NCBI RefSeq assembly: GCF_000298195.1
Contig: NZ_BAHC01000053.1
Location: 1 to 64,000 of the forward strand
From: Gordonia rhizosphera NBRC 16068
GTDB lineage: Bacteria > Actinomycetota > Actinomycetes > Mycobacteriales > Mycobacteriaceae
Direction of reading: 5' to 3'
Length of the DNA stretch: 64,000 nt
A model generated the notes under the pieces. The model made no database searches. It was not told the DNA's origin and was given only the letters and a program-made list of their open reading frames with translations. Both the position numbers and the translations under genes were made by a program. This document shows positions 56,958-64,000 of this stretch, piece after piece; position 1 is the stretch's first letter; the number at the start of each line of letters is the position of its first letter.

Positions 56958-58508
56958 ATGCCTGATGGCACCACAGCCGGGGATCAAGTCCGTCCACCGA
57001 TGACGGCGAGGCTGGTTCTCGCCACACTGGGCCTCGCGATTGCCTTCGCGATCCCGGGCATCGACCCGCGGCTGCTGACGCTGAATCTCGGTGCTGTAGG
57101 CGAGGCGCTCGATGTGCCGCCCGGCCAACTCGGTTTCCTGGCCAGCGCGGCGTCGCTGGTGGTGGCGGCTGCAGTGTTGGCGGTGGGAAACCTCGGCGAC
57201 ATCTACGGACTCAAACGCCTACTGGTCTACGGGCTGGTGGCGCATATCGGTGTCGAGTTGCTGGGCGGGCTCTCGCCGGGCTACGCGTTTCTACTGGTGA
57301 CGCGCATGGCGGACGGGGTCGCGTTGACCGCGATGGCGGGGCTGTCGTTGGCGTTGCTGACCGTGTCGGTCCCGTCGACGATCCGGCCGGTGGCCATAGG
57401 CATCGTCATGGCCACCGACGCCGTCCTCTATGGGCTCAGCCCTCTGGTCGGCGGGTGGGCGGTGGGGATCGTGGGCTGGCGAGCTTTGTTCGTCGTCACC
57501 CCGGTGCTGGCGCTGGTCGCGTTGCTGCTGATCGTCCGGTACGTCGCCGAGCCGCCGCGTCAGCGCGCCCGTGCGCTCGACGTCGTCGGAGTGGGTCTGT
57601 TCGGGGTGGCGCTGCTGGGCCTCATCTATGGGCTCAGCGCAGCCCAGAACGGGATCACCGCAGCGCAGGCATGGGCTCCGCTCCTCGGGTCGGCGTTGGC
57701 GATGGCGGTGTTCGTCCGCCACGAGCGACGCGCACCGTACCCGGCCTTGGAGTTGGCGCTCTTTGCCCGGCCCGCCTTCGTGGTGGCGCTGCTGGCGGTG
57801 TTGACGGTCGGCTTCTTGTGCGGAGGGTTCAGTGTCGTGCTCGGCCAGTTCGGCGGTCTCGTCCTGGGGCTGTCGGCAAAGACCATCGGGTTGGTCTATC
57901 TGCCGGGGACCGTGCTACTGGCCACGGTCAGCATCCTGGCCGGGCACCTCGTCGCGAAGTACACCGCCCGTCCGGTCCTGATCAGCGGGCTGGTCGTGCT
58001 CGCCGCGAGCGGGCTGGTTCTCTCGATCATCGCCACACCCACCCTGGCGCTGTGGGTGCTGGTGCTGACCACCTTCTTGCTCAACCTCGGTGCCGACCTG
58101 GTCTCCACGCCGGCGTCGGACACCACCCTGTCCTACGCCGCACCCGACAAGGCCGGGTCGGTGGCGGCCATGCGCTCGACGTTCGGGACGGCCGGCTACG
58201 CGCTGGGCCCGACGGTCTACATCCTGGTGTTCAACGTGTTCTTCCAGCAGCAATGGATGGCCGACGCGCAGTCGCGCGGGATGTCGGCCGAAGAGGCCGG
58301 ACGCGCCGTGGATTCGGTGGGGAGTTCGCTGGCGCACAGCCCGGGTGCGTCCATATTCGACCCCAATCTGGTGCAGCAGGCCTCGGGACTCGCGCTGGAC
58401 TGGGACTTCACCAATGCGATCCGCCTGACGATGCTGGCTGTCACCGTCGTACCTGTGGCCGTGGCGATCCTGGCGTACTTTCTCGTTCCACGGCGCGAGC
58501 GTGACTGA
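56958..58508 (+). CDS. MFS transporter, DHA2-like
   Basis: 516 aa from ATG at 56958, the start that leaves a short cytoplasmic N-terminus before TARLVLATLGLAIAFAIPGI. Twelve or more membrane segments; motif A region NLGDIYGLKRLLVYGL after helix 2 and TLSYAAPDKAGSVAAMRSTF late in the protein. A hydrophilic loop near the C-terminus (about 430-485) separates the last helices. Likely a proton-driven drug or metabolite exporter; no regulator gene beside it. Confidence 0.88.
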   Translation: MPDGTTAGDQVRPPMTARLVLATLGLAIAFAIPGIDPRLLTLNLGAVGEALDVPPGQLGFLASAASLVVAAAVLAVGNLGDIYGLKRLLVYGLVAHIGVELLGGLSPGYAFLLVTRMADGVALTAMAGLSLALLTVSVPSTIRPVAIGIVMATDAVLYGLSPLVGGWAVGIVGWRALFVVTPVLALVALLLIVRYVAEPPRQRARALDVVGVGLFGVALLGLIYGLSAAQNGITAAQAWAPLLGSALAMAVFVRHERRAPYPALELALFARPAFVVALLAVLTVGFLCGGFSVVLGQFGGLVLGLSAKTIGLVYLPGTVLLATVSILAGHLVAKYTARPVLISGLVVLAASGLVLSIIATPTLALWVLVLTTFLLNLGADLVSTPASDTTLSYAAPDKAGSVAAMRSTFGTAGYALGPTVYILVFNVFFQQQWMADAQSRGMSAEEAGRAVDSVGSSLAHSPGASIFDPNLVQQASGLALDWDFTNAIRLTMLAVTVVPVAVAILAYFLVPRRERD

Positions 58509-58819
58509 CACGAGGGACCGGCCCGCCGAGGGTGCGGCGCCGGTGTCGGTGCTCTCGCATGGGTCCGAGGGATATCGACGAGACTCGTGGTGAGCGCCTT
58601 TGCGATGAGTCACGCACCACCGCGCCGCGTCAAACCTTGGCAGCACGGAGTCGATACAGGCAACGGATGTTCTGGTGGCAGCACAACAGCGCGCGCATAC
58701 GCGTCCATCAGCGCGGTCCGGGTACCTCGACCTCGACGAGCGCACCATCAGCCAGATGTCGCTGATGGCCGACTCAAGGCATATCGAGACGGGCACAAGG
58801 TTATTCGACTCGACCTAAC

Positions 58820-58995
58820 GAGGTCGACGCCGCTTCCACCGTCCGGGCCACGGTCAACGCCATTGCCACATCCCGCATCCGCCCCGCCGGCCCGAGCATC
58901 TTCGCCAACCCCAGGATGCCGGCTTGTGCCCACACCGCAGCCACATGCCCATGCGGCAGCGACCGCTCGATGGTCACCGAGGTGCCTGCCTGCCC
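58820..58995 (-). pseudogene. Transposase fragment, IS1634-like
   Basis: On the minus strand this stretch reads TVTIERSLPHGHVAAVWAQA, LGLAKMLGPAGRMRDVAMAL and TVARTVEAASTSLGR in one frame, the conserved RSLPHGHVAAV region of large IS1634-type transposases. No start, no flanking domain and no ends are present. The surrounding 58509-59007 contains no intact gene. Confidence 0.5.
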
Positions 58996-59007
58996 GGCCG
59001 GCCGGCA

Positions 59008-59245
59008 CCAGCGTGGCGCCTTTCAATGTCGCCTCGTTCGGAGGTGGCAACCACTTCTGTCCGGGTGCACCGCTCGCCCGGGCTGAAGGCCGGATCTCGC
59101 TCAACCGGATCCTCGACCGGATGGTCGAATCCGAATTTCTGAGAATGCACACGGCCGGGATGATGCACGGCGCTACACCTACGAACCCAGCTGGCAGACG
59201 CAGGGGTTGACCGAACTGCACCGTGAGTTCACGTCGTCCCGTTGA
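59008..59245 (+). pseudogene. Cytochrome P450 C-terminal remnant, frameshifted
   Basis: VASFGGGNHFCPGAPLARAE is the P450 heme-binding loop with the axial Cys. The following helix (RISLNRILDRMVESEF) is in the same frame, then the reading shifts near 59150 to RRYTYEPSWQTQGLTELHRE and ends at the stop at 59243-59245. Only the last 75 or so codons of a P450 gene remain, and its upstream neighbour is transposase debris. Confidence 0.8.
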
Positions 59246-59248
59246 GCG

Positions 59249-61705
59249 TCAGCCAGCCGTAGGTTTTCGCGTCGGCATGGGTCCGCTCGAGCGATCAAAG
59301 CGACCGGGGTGCCGGTCGAGCCACCAATTGGTGCCCAGCTTCACCCGGTCCTCGACCAGGAACCAGAACAGCGCGTAGGCCCACACCACGCCGGCCCAAC
59401 CCCAGCCCAACGGGGTCATGAGCGCCCCGTAGACGGCGATGAATGTCGCCACAATTTGGGTGCCGATGACCGCGGTGAGCAGTATCGGCGCGGGCCAGGG
59501 CCGTGACCAGAACGGACCGCGGGTGCGTGTGACGAAGATGGTGAAGTGCCCGGAGACGGACAGCTTGAGATACATCAGGGTGCGGATCGTGTCTTGGTCG
59601 AGGTCGAACACCTTCTCGGCGAGCGCGAACAGCAGAAAGGTCTCGGCCACACCCATCAGGCCCAGCGCGCTGGCCAGCGTGAGCACGCCGCGCATATCCC
59701 ACGCTGCGGGTTTGGCTGAGCCGCGGACGTTGTCGTAGGCGATGGCCAGGATGGCGCCGTCGTTGAGCACGGCCAGAAACACAATCATCACGGTGGTGAC
59801 CGGGAAGAAGTTCACCGCCACGATCGCCAGGGTGATCAGCAACAGCACCCGGATGGTCTCGGCGATACGGTAGGTGGCGTAGTTGGTCATCCGCGCAAAA
59901 ATTTCGCGAGCCTGCCGGATCGCCGCCACGATCACCGACAACCCGGGAGCCAGCAGCACGACGTCGGCGGCGGCACGGGCGGCATCGGTGGCGCCGGCGA
60001 CGGCGATGCCGGCATCGGCTTGCTTGAGCGCGGGAGCATCGTTGACCCCATCGCCGGTCATCCCGACGATGTGGCCCCGTGACTGCAGCAGCCGCACGAT
60101 GCGATATTTGTGTTCGGGAAACACCTGCGCGAACCCGTCGGCCTCCTCCACCCCAGCGCCCAATTCGCCATCCGTGCCAGGGGTCTCGAGGGCGCTGGCG
60201 TCGAGGATGTGGTCGCCCAGGCCGACCTCACGCGCGATCTCGGCGCCGATGGCGATCTGGTCGCCGGTCACCATCTTCACATCAATGCCCTCATCCCGTG
60301 CAGCCCCAACGGTGGCGGCTGAGTCGTCGCGGGGCGGGTCGGCCAACGCGAGCACCCCCAGCAGTCGCCACGGCCCATCGGCATCCGCACGAGCCACCCC
60401 CAACGATCGGTAGCCGTGGCCGGCGAATCGCTCGACCGCAGCGGCGACCTCGCTCGCCGAACCATCCTGGTCGCACAGGGCGGCAATGACCTGCGGAGCG
60501 CCCTTGCTGACCCGAAAACGCTGTCCGTCGGAAGCGCGGAGTGCCGCTGAGGCGCGTTTGACCACCGGATCGAACGGGTCGAAGCGCTCCACCTGCACCT
60601 GCGGAACCTGGTCGGCGACGGCCAGGATGGCCAGATCGATGGGGTCGCGGTCCTCGGCGCGCGAGGCGAGTGCCGCCGCCGCGAACAGCTGGTGATCCTT
60701 GACGCCCGATGCATTCCAGTGGGCAGCCAGCGCGAGCCGGTTCTGGGTGAGGGTGCCGGTCTTGTCCGAGCACAACACGTCGATCCCGCCGAGTTCTTCG
60801 ACTGCGGGCAGATGACTGACCACCGCCTGCTGGCGGGCCAGCTTGCGCGCCCCGACCGCCATCGTCACCGACAACACCGCCGGCAACGCCACCGGAACCG
60901 AGGCGATCGTGACCACCAGCGCGAACTCGAGTGTCTGCAATACCGGGTTCCCCCGAATCAACGAGACCACCACGGTCAGCGTCACCAGCGCCACCGCAAT
61001 GCCGATGAGGTAGTTGCCGATCCGCAGCACCGCCCGCTGGAAATGGCTGACCGTGCCCGCGGACTCGACCAGTGCGGTGGTCTTTCCCATGTACGAGGAG
61101 GCCCCGGTGGCGTATACGACCCCGTTCCCCTCACCGCGCACCAGCACCGACCCTGAGTACAGCGCATCTCCGACACCGCGGGTCACCGCCAGGGATTCCC
61201 CCGTCAGTGCGGACTGGTCGACCTCCAGGGACACGTCGTCGAGCACCCTCAGGTCCGCGGGAACCACATCGCCCAAGCGAACCCGCACCACGTCACCGGG
61301 CACCAGCTCGCGGGTCGCGACGACCCCCCAGGCCCCGTCCCGCAACACGCGCGCCGACGCCGCCAGACGCTGCTTCAGCGCAGCGATCGCATTGGCTGCC
61401 TGATGTTCCTCGACGAACGCCACCACGCCATTCATCGCCAACAACACCGCGATGATCACCGCGTCGGTCCAATGCCTCACCAGAAGCGACAGCACCAGCG
61501 CGGCCTCGATCATCCACGGGATCGGCCCCCAGAAATAGCCCAGGAACACCAGCACCGGGTTGCGGCGCTTCTCGATGATCTCGTTGGGTCCGCACCGCTG
61601 CAACCGTGATTGCGCCTGCACCGAGGTCAGCCCCTGAGGGGAACTGTCCAATTCGGTCAACGCCGCGGACAGAGGGATCGCCGTCAAATCGACTGCTTCG
61701 GCCAT
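59249..61705 (-). CDS. Plasma-membrane H+-transporting P-type ATPase (type III)
   Basis: 818 aa. Actuator motif DQSALTGESLAV, phosphorylation motif CSDKTGTLTQNRL with Asp314, nucleotide-binding RVSKGAPQVIAAL, hinge VGMTGDGVNDAPALKQADAG, and ten membrane segments, with the M4 segment IASVPVALPAVLSVTMAVG. Pattern matches fungal/plant PMA1-like proton pumps found sporadically in bacteria. No C-terminal autoinhibitory tail beyond about 20 residues. Upstream lies a PPK2 remnant on the same strand. Confidence 0.93.
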   Translation of the reverse strand: MAEAVDLTAIPLSAALTELDSSPQGLTSVQAQSRLQRCGPNEIIEKRRNPVLVFLGYFWGPIPWMIEAALVLSLLVRHWTDAVIIAVLLAMNGVVAFVEEHQAANAIAALKQRLAASARVLRDGAWGVVATRELVPGDVVRVRLGDVVPADLRVLDDVSLEVDQSALTGESLAVTRGVGDALYSGSVLVRGEGNGVVYATGASSYMGKTTALVESAGTVSHFQRAVLRIGNYLIGIAVALVTLTVVVSLIRGNPVLQTLEFALVVTIASVPVALPAVLSVTMAVGARKLARQQAVVSHLPAVEELGGIDVLCSDKTGTLTQNRLALAAHWNASGVKDHQLFAAAALASRAEDRDPIDLAILAVADQVPQVQVERFDPFDPVVKRASAALRASDGQRFRVSKGAPQVIAALCDQDGSASEVAAAVERFAGHGYRSLGVARADADGPWRLLGVLALADPPRDDSAATVGAARDEGIDVKMVTGDQIAIGAEIAREVGLGDHILDASALETPGTDGELGAGVEEADGFAQVFPEHKYRIVRLLQSRGHIVGMTGDGVNDAPALKQADAGIAVAGATDAARAAADVVLLAPGLSVIVAAIRQAREIFARMTNYATYRIAETIRVLLLITLAIVAVNFFPVTTVMIVFLAVLNDGAILAIAYDNVRGSAKPAAWDMRGVLTLASALGLMGVAETFLLFALAEKVFDLDQDTIRTLMYLKLSVSGHFTIFVTRTRGPFWSRPWPAPILLTAVIGTQIVATFIAVYGALMTPLGWGWAGVVWAYALFWFLVEDRVKLGTNWWLDRHPGRFDRSSGPMPTRKPTAG

Positions 61706-61801
61706 CGGCCGTTCTCCTCCCTATGAGGCCTGCCCATGAGGCCGTATCCATGGATGGGACGGCCAAGGCGGGAAGGCATGCCGTCGTTGGCGCGCCGCGT
61801 T

Positions 61802-62373
61802 TTACTGTGGCGTCGGCCCGTTCCCGCCGAGCATCTCCTCCTGCGCTTCCGCCAACTCGACTTTGGCAGCGGCGTCGACCCGCGGGTATTGCGGGTTGAG
61901 GGCCCGCGCGTCTCCAGCAGCACAGCCGAGGTCGACAGGTGGCCGAGCGCCTGCTCATCCTTGGAGACGTTTGGGAACAGCTTGACGACGACAGTGCCGT
62001 TGTCGGTGAAGTAGCGCTCCCAATCGTTGATGTCGCGATACCGCCGGTGCCAGATGCTTTCCGCGTCGAGCGCTGCGGTGCGGGGCCACAGTGTCTCCGG
62101 GTGCACGCGGGTGATCAACACGTTCTCGTAGTGCGACCGGTTGAACACCGCGATGCGCCCCAGTTCCGGCAGCGCTCTCTGGTGGCGCAAGAGGTAGTCA
62201 TGGGCCCGCTCGGCCGCCGCTCGCGACTTGAAGCTGGAAACGTCGACACCCTCGGGATTGAGACGGCTCATGACGTGCTTGATCGTACTGTCCTTGCCCG
62301 CTTCGATGGCCTGAAGAACAATCACCGGCGCGCGGTCGGCATGGGCCAGGAACCGGTCCTGCAACTCCAGCAC
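61802..62373 (-). pseudogene. ppk2: Polyphosphate kinase 2 remnant (internal deletion and frameshift)
   Basis: PPK2 core is recognisable: VIVLQAIEAGKDSTIKHVMS, NPEGVDVSSFKSRAAAERAH, IAVFNRSHYENVLITRVHPE, and IWHRRYRDINDWERYFTDNG then VVVKLFPNVSKDEQ. Walker A is one residue short (EAGKDS against the usual DAAGKDS). After the last match, the central region with the lid is deleted and the end YPRVDAAAKVELAEAQEEML appears in another frame, stopping at 61802. The N-terminal 40 or so residues are also missing. Not expected to be functional. Confidence 0.82.
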
Positions 62374-62393
62374 TCATCGCCTCGCGGTTCTAC

Positions 62394-62657
62394 TTGAATC
62401 CAGACCCGACCGCCGAAGAGGCGGCCCGGCTCTCGGGGATTCAGGTTGTGCTGACGACGCAGATGACCGCAGGGAGCTGCCTGATCGCCGACAGCCACCG
62501 GGCGATGCGACTGTTTGTGCGCGAAGGTATCCGCTGCGCATGGGCCCATCCAAACGCCGACGACTTTGTCACGAACCAGGCGGCATTCCTCGCCGAGGAG
62601 CGCATCACGCTCGGCGTACTGCGCCCGACGGCGATCGCCGTCGTCACCGGGTCGTGA
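62394..62657 (+). pseudogene. Phage major capsid protein (HK97 family) C-terminal fragment
   Basis: 87 codons ending at TGA. IQVVLTTQMTAGSCLIADSH, RLFVREGIRCAWAHPNADDF and FLAEERITLGVLRPTAIAVV match the C-terminal P-domain and A-domain end of HK97-type capsid proteins (AGTALVGDF-, VREGL-, LAEERAALAVWRP-like). No other phage gene survives here. It starts at the edge of the PPK2 remnant and lies 230 bp from a tRNA cluster, a common integration place. Probably a prophage scar. Confidence 0.75.
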
Positions 62658-62840
62658 AGACGAGCGACATCCAGCAACCCGTCGAGACCGGAACCACCCA
62701 GACCGTGACGATCGCCGGCAATGTCCGCTGCATCAATGACGGCAACCTGTAGTCCCCAGGTCGATGCGTTCATGACGAGCCTCTCAGGTCGGGGTTTTCC
62801 GTCCTGGTCACGCGGTCGCTGTAGCACGCTAGTTGCATGA

Positions 62841-62882
62841 AACGCAGGTCAGGGCCGGTAAAAACCGGCCCTGACCTGCGTT
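62841..62882. terminator. Perfect 19-bp stem hairpin, AAAA loop
   Basis: Arm AACGCAGGTCAGGGCCGGT, loop AAAA, and its exact reverse complement. It lies directly downstream of the minus-strand tRNA-Val (3' end at 62888) and so most likely terminates the Gly-Cys-Val tRNA transcript. The rest of 62658-62887 holds no gene I can support. Confidence 0.85.
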
Positions 62883-62887
62883 GACTG

Positions 62888-62962
62888 TGGTGCGCGATAC
62901 TGGGATTGAACCAGTGACCTCTTCCGTGTCAGGGAAGCGCTCTCCCGCTGAGCTAATCGCGC
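62888..62962 (-). tRNA. tRNA-Val (GAC)
   Basis: Minus strand. Acceptor GCGCGAT pairs with ATCGCGC; anticodon loop CTGACAC gives GAC; T-loop GGTTCAATCCC. Encoded CCA at 62888-62890. Last of three tRNA genes read leftwards. Confidence 0.95.
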
Positions 62963-62976
62963 GTGTGAAATTGGTG

Positions 62977-63050
62977 TGGAGGTGGCGACGGGAATCGAAC
63001 CCGTGTACACGGCTTTGCAGGCCGTTGCCTCACCACTCGGCCACACCACC
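62977..63050 (-). tRNA. tRNA-Cys (GCA)
   Basis: Minus strand. Acceptor GGTGGTG with CGCCACC; anticodon loop CTGCAAA gives GCA; T-loop GGTTCGATTCC; CCA encoded at 62977-62979. Fourteen bases from tRNA-Val. Confidence 0.95.
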
Positions 63051-63072
63051 AGATGCGAGAGGACTCGCCTCG

Positions 63073-63145
63073 AGCGGATGACGGGATTCGAACCCGCGAC
63101 CCTCACCTTGGCAAGGTGATGCGCTACCAGCTGCGCTACATCCGC
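63073..63145 (-). tRNA. tRNA-Gly (GCC)
   Basis: Minus strand. Acceptor GCGGATG with CATCCGC; anticodon loop TTGCCAA gives GCC; T-loop GGTTCGAATCC. CCA is not encoded. First gene of the leftward tRNA cluster. The 220 bp to the next tRNA (63146-63364) contain the promoters and nothing else recognised. Confidence 0.95.
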
Positions 63146-63364
63146 GTGGTCGGGAGCGATCTTGTGGACCGTGTTGCTCTCGACGCGATTGGGAACACTA
63201 TCCGAACAAAACGTGCAACACCAAATCGCCTGGTCAGGGCGCTGGAAGTGGTGCGCGCGCGGCTCCCAGGTGGATCTGTGCCGGGATGGCGGGGCGGATT
63301 TTGGAACTCGCACCCAAGCGTGTAACCTTCTCCCTCGTGCACCGGCGCCGACCGCGCCGCGCGC

Positions 63365-63436
63365 GGTCCCGTGGCTCAGTGGAAGAGCGTCCCGTTCACA
63401 CCGGGGAGGTCGCTGGTTCGATCCCAGCCGGGACCA
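63365..63436 (+). tRNA. tRNA-Val (CAC)
   Basis: Plus strand. Acceptor GGTCCCG with CGGGACC; anticodon loop TTCACAC gives CAC; T-arm GCTGG TTCGATC CCAGC. CCA not encoded. Followed 13 bp later by a strong hairpin. Confidence 0.95.
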
Positions 63437-63449
63437 CAGAGAACGACGC

Positions 63450-63482
63450 GAGGCCCTCTCCGCAGACTGCGGGGAGGGCCTC
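63450..63482. terminator. Hairpin terminator after tRNA-Val (CAC)
   Basis: Arms GAGGCCCTCTCCGCAG and CTGCGGGGAGGGCCTC around one A, with a single T-G wobble. Immediately downstream of the tRNA, with no reading frame, so it most probably ends that transcript. Confidence 0.8.
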
Positions 63483-63577
63483 ACTCGTTCGGCGCCTCGA
63501 GTCTCGACGCCCACTCAATCGGCCGACGCGCACTCGATCGATGAAGATCCGTGATGATCGGGCATTACTCTCGCAGA

Positions 63578-64000
63578 GTGAATCCTGCGCCGAATCTGAC
63601 CCCGATCGCCTCGCTCATCGGTACCTGGACCGGTCCCGGCCGAGGTGAGTATCCGACGATCGACCCGTTCGACTACACAGAGACCATCACCATCGAGGAC
63701 ATCGGAAAACCCTTCCTGGTCTACCGGCAGCGCACTCGCTCGGCGGCGGGCGTCCCGCTGCACACCGAATCCGGATTCCTCCGACTGCCGGCCGACGGCG
63801 TCGTCGAATTCACCCTCGCGCAGCCGACCGGGCACACCGAACTGTGCGAGGGGGTCCTGGAGGTCGGCGACGGAGTTGTCGCACTCAGGATGTCCGGTGT
63901 CGTGACGGGAACGGCGACGGCGAAGTCGGTGGAGGCCACCGAACGTCGGTACCGTCTGGACGGGGACAGCCTGCGCACCGACTTCGCGATGGCGGCGGTC
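63578..64000 (+). CDS. Nitrobindin-type heme-binding beta-barrel protein (3' end outside window)
   Basis: From GTG at 63578, 141 codons are open to the window edge. N-terminal signature LIGTWTGPGRGEYPTI is the GxWxGxGxGxYP motif of the nitrobindin/FABP-like family (M. tuberculosis Rv2717c), and TETITIEDIGKPFLVYRQRT plus HTESGFLRLPADGVVEF continue the ten-stranded barrel. Nitrobindins bind heme and isomerise peroxynitrite to nitrate. The heme-ligand His near the C-terminus lies beyond the window. The family is near 160 aa, so about 20 residues are missing. Confidence 0.88.
   Translation, partial: MNPAPNLTPIASLIGTWTGPGRGEYPTIDPFDYTETITIEDIGKPFLVYRQRTRSAAGVPLHTESGFLRLPADGVVEFTLAQPTGHTELCEGVLEVGDGVVALRMSGVVTGTATAKSVEATERRYRLDGDSLRTDFAMAAV

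Noticed and set aside
58587-59210. 207-codon plus frame covering the P450 motif
   Set aside because: Only the last part has P450 homology; the rest is antisense to a transposase fragment, and the P450 end lies in another frame.
62654-62752. 32-codon frame after the capsid fragment
   Set aside because: No RBS, no recognisable similarity; may be the degraded start of a following phage gene, but unsupported.

Overview
High-GC actinobacterial chromosome, most likely Mycobacteriales and probably Gordonia or a close relative. The base for this is the three-domain OtsB1 trehalose protein known from Mycobacterium tuberculosis (Rv2006), a 13E12/DUF222 HNH gene, a Ddn-type (F420-dependent family) protein, a nitrobindin, an actinobacterial group 3b NiFe hydrogenase locus and the intergenic GGTCTCGATACG / CTACTCGACCA repeats. 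The genus is an inference, not proven from the sequence.

Layout. 1-3.2 kb: a truncated lipoprotein of the TAP hydrolase family lacking its nucleophile serine, a RibD-like reductase, ZapE and a GNAT acetyltransferase. 3.2-12.8 kb: a catabolic regulon of unknown substrate. A TetR regulator heads an operon with an NTF2-like protein, an acyl-CoA dehydrogenase, an APH-type kinase and an isocitrate-lyase-superfamily enzyme. A carboxymuconolactone-decarboxylase-like gene is divergent, and a cyclase-family hydrolase plus an acyl-CoA ligase lie further on. Both parts carry the same 19-bp palindromic operator. An intact IS110 element sits between them, inserted in an intergenic repeat, and its 5' non-coding end holds all four guide segments expected of a bridge RNA. 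12.9-13.9 kb: a complete formylglycine-generating enzyme, the maturase for the two sulfatases at 44-52 kb.

14-25.5 kb: an anaerobic or low-oxygen energy island. CBS-BON protein, group 3b hydrogenase (HyhB, a cyclic-nucleotide-binding domain protein, HyhG, HyhS, HyhL) and a maturation protease fused to DUF1918 run rightwards. They converge on an acetyl-CoA synthetase, E1alpha, E1beta, E2 and acyl carrier protein operon. 25.5-31.2 kb: an ABC exporter, a frameshifted 13E12 HNH gene and a frameshifted ISL3 transposase. 31.2-37.5 kb: otsB1 and glgX, divergent, for trehalose and glycogen metabolism.

37.5-40.4 kb: a gene pair in which a predicted Tgl-like transglutaminase with a peptidoglycan-binding domain and an effector-like N-terminus overlaps a small unknown protein, preceded by a DUF4386 membrane protein. 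40.5-44.1 kb: a fused hydantoinase/oxoprolinase. 44.1-52 kb: an AraC-controlled sulfate-ester unit (MFS transporter, two large arylsulfatases, broken second maturase gene); a shared AraC site lies before each transcript. 52-58.5 kb: LLM monooxygenase, an orphan antitoxin-like protein, MarR and a hemerythrin-Ddn fusion around a perfect palindrome, a seven-repeat YVTN lipoprotein and an MFS exporter. 58.5-62.8 kb: a decayed segment with transposase, P450, PPK2 and phage capsid remnants around an intact H+-pumping P-type ATPase. It abuts a tRNA cluster (Gly, Cys, Val on minus; Val on plus), followed by a truncated nitrobindin gene.
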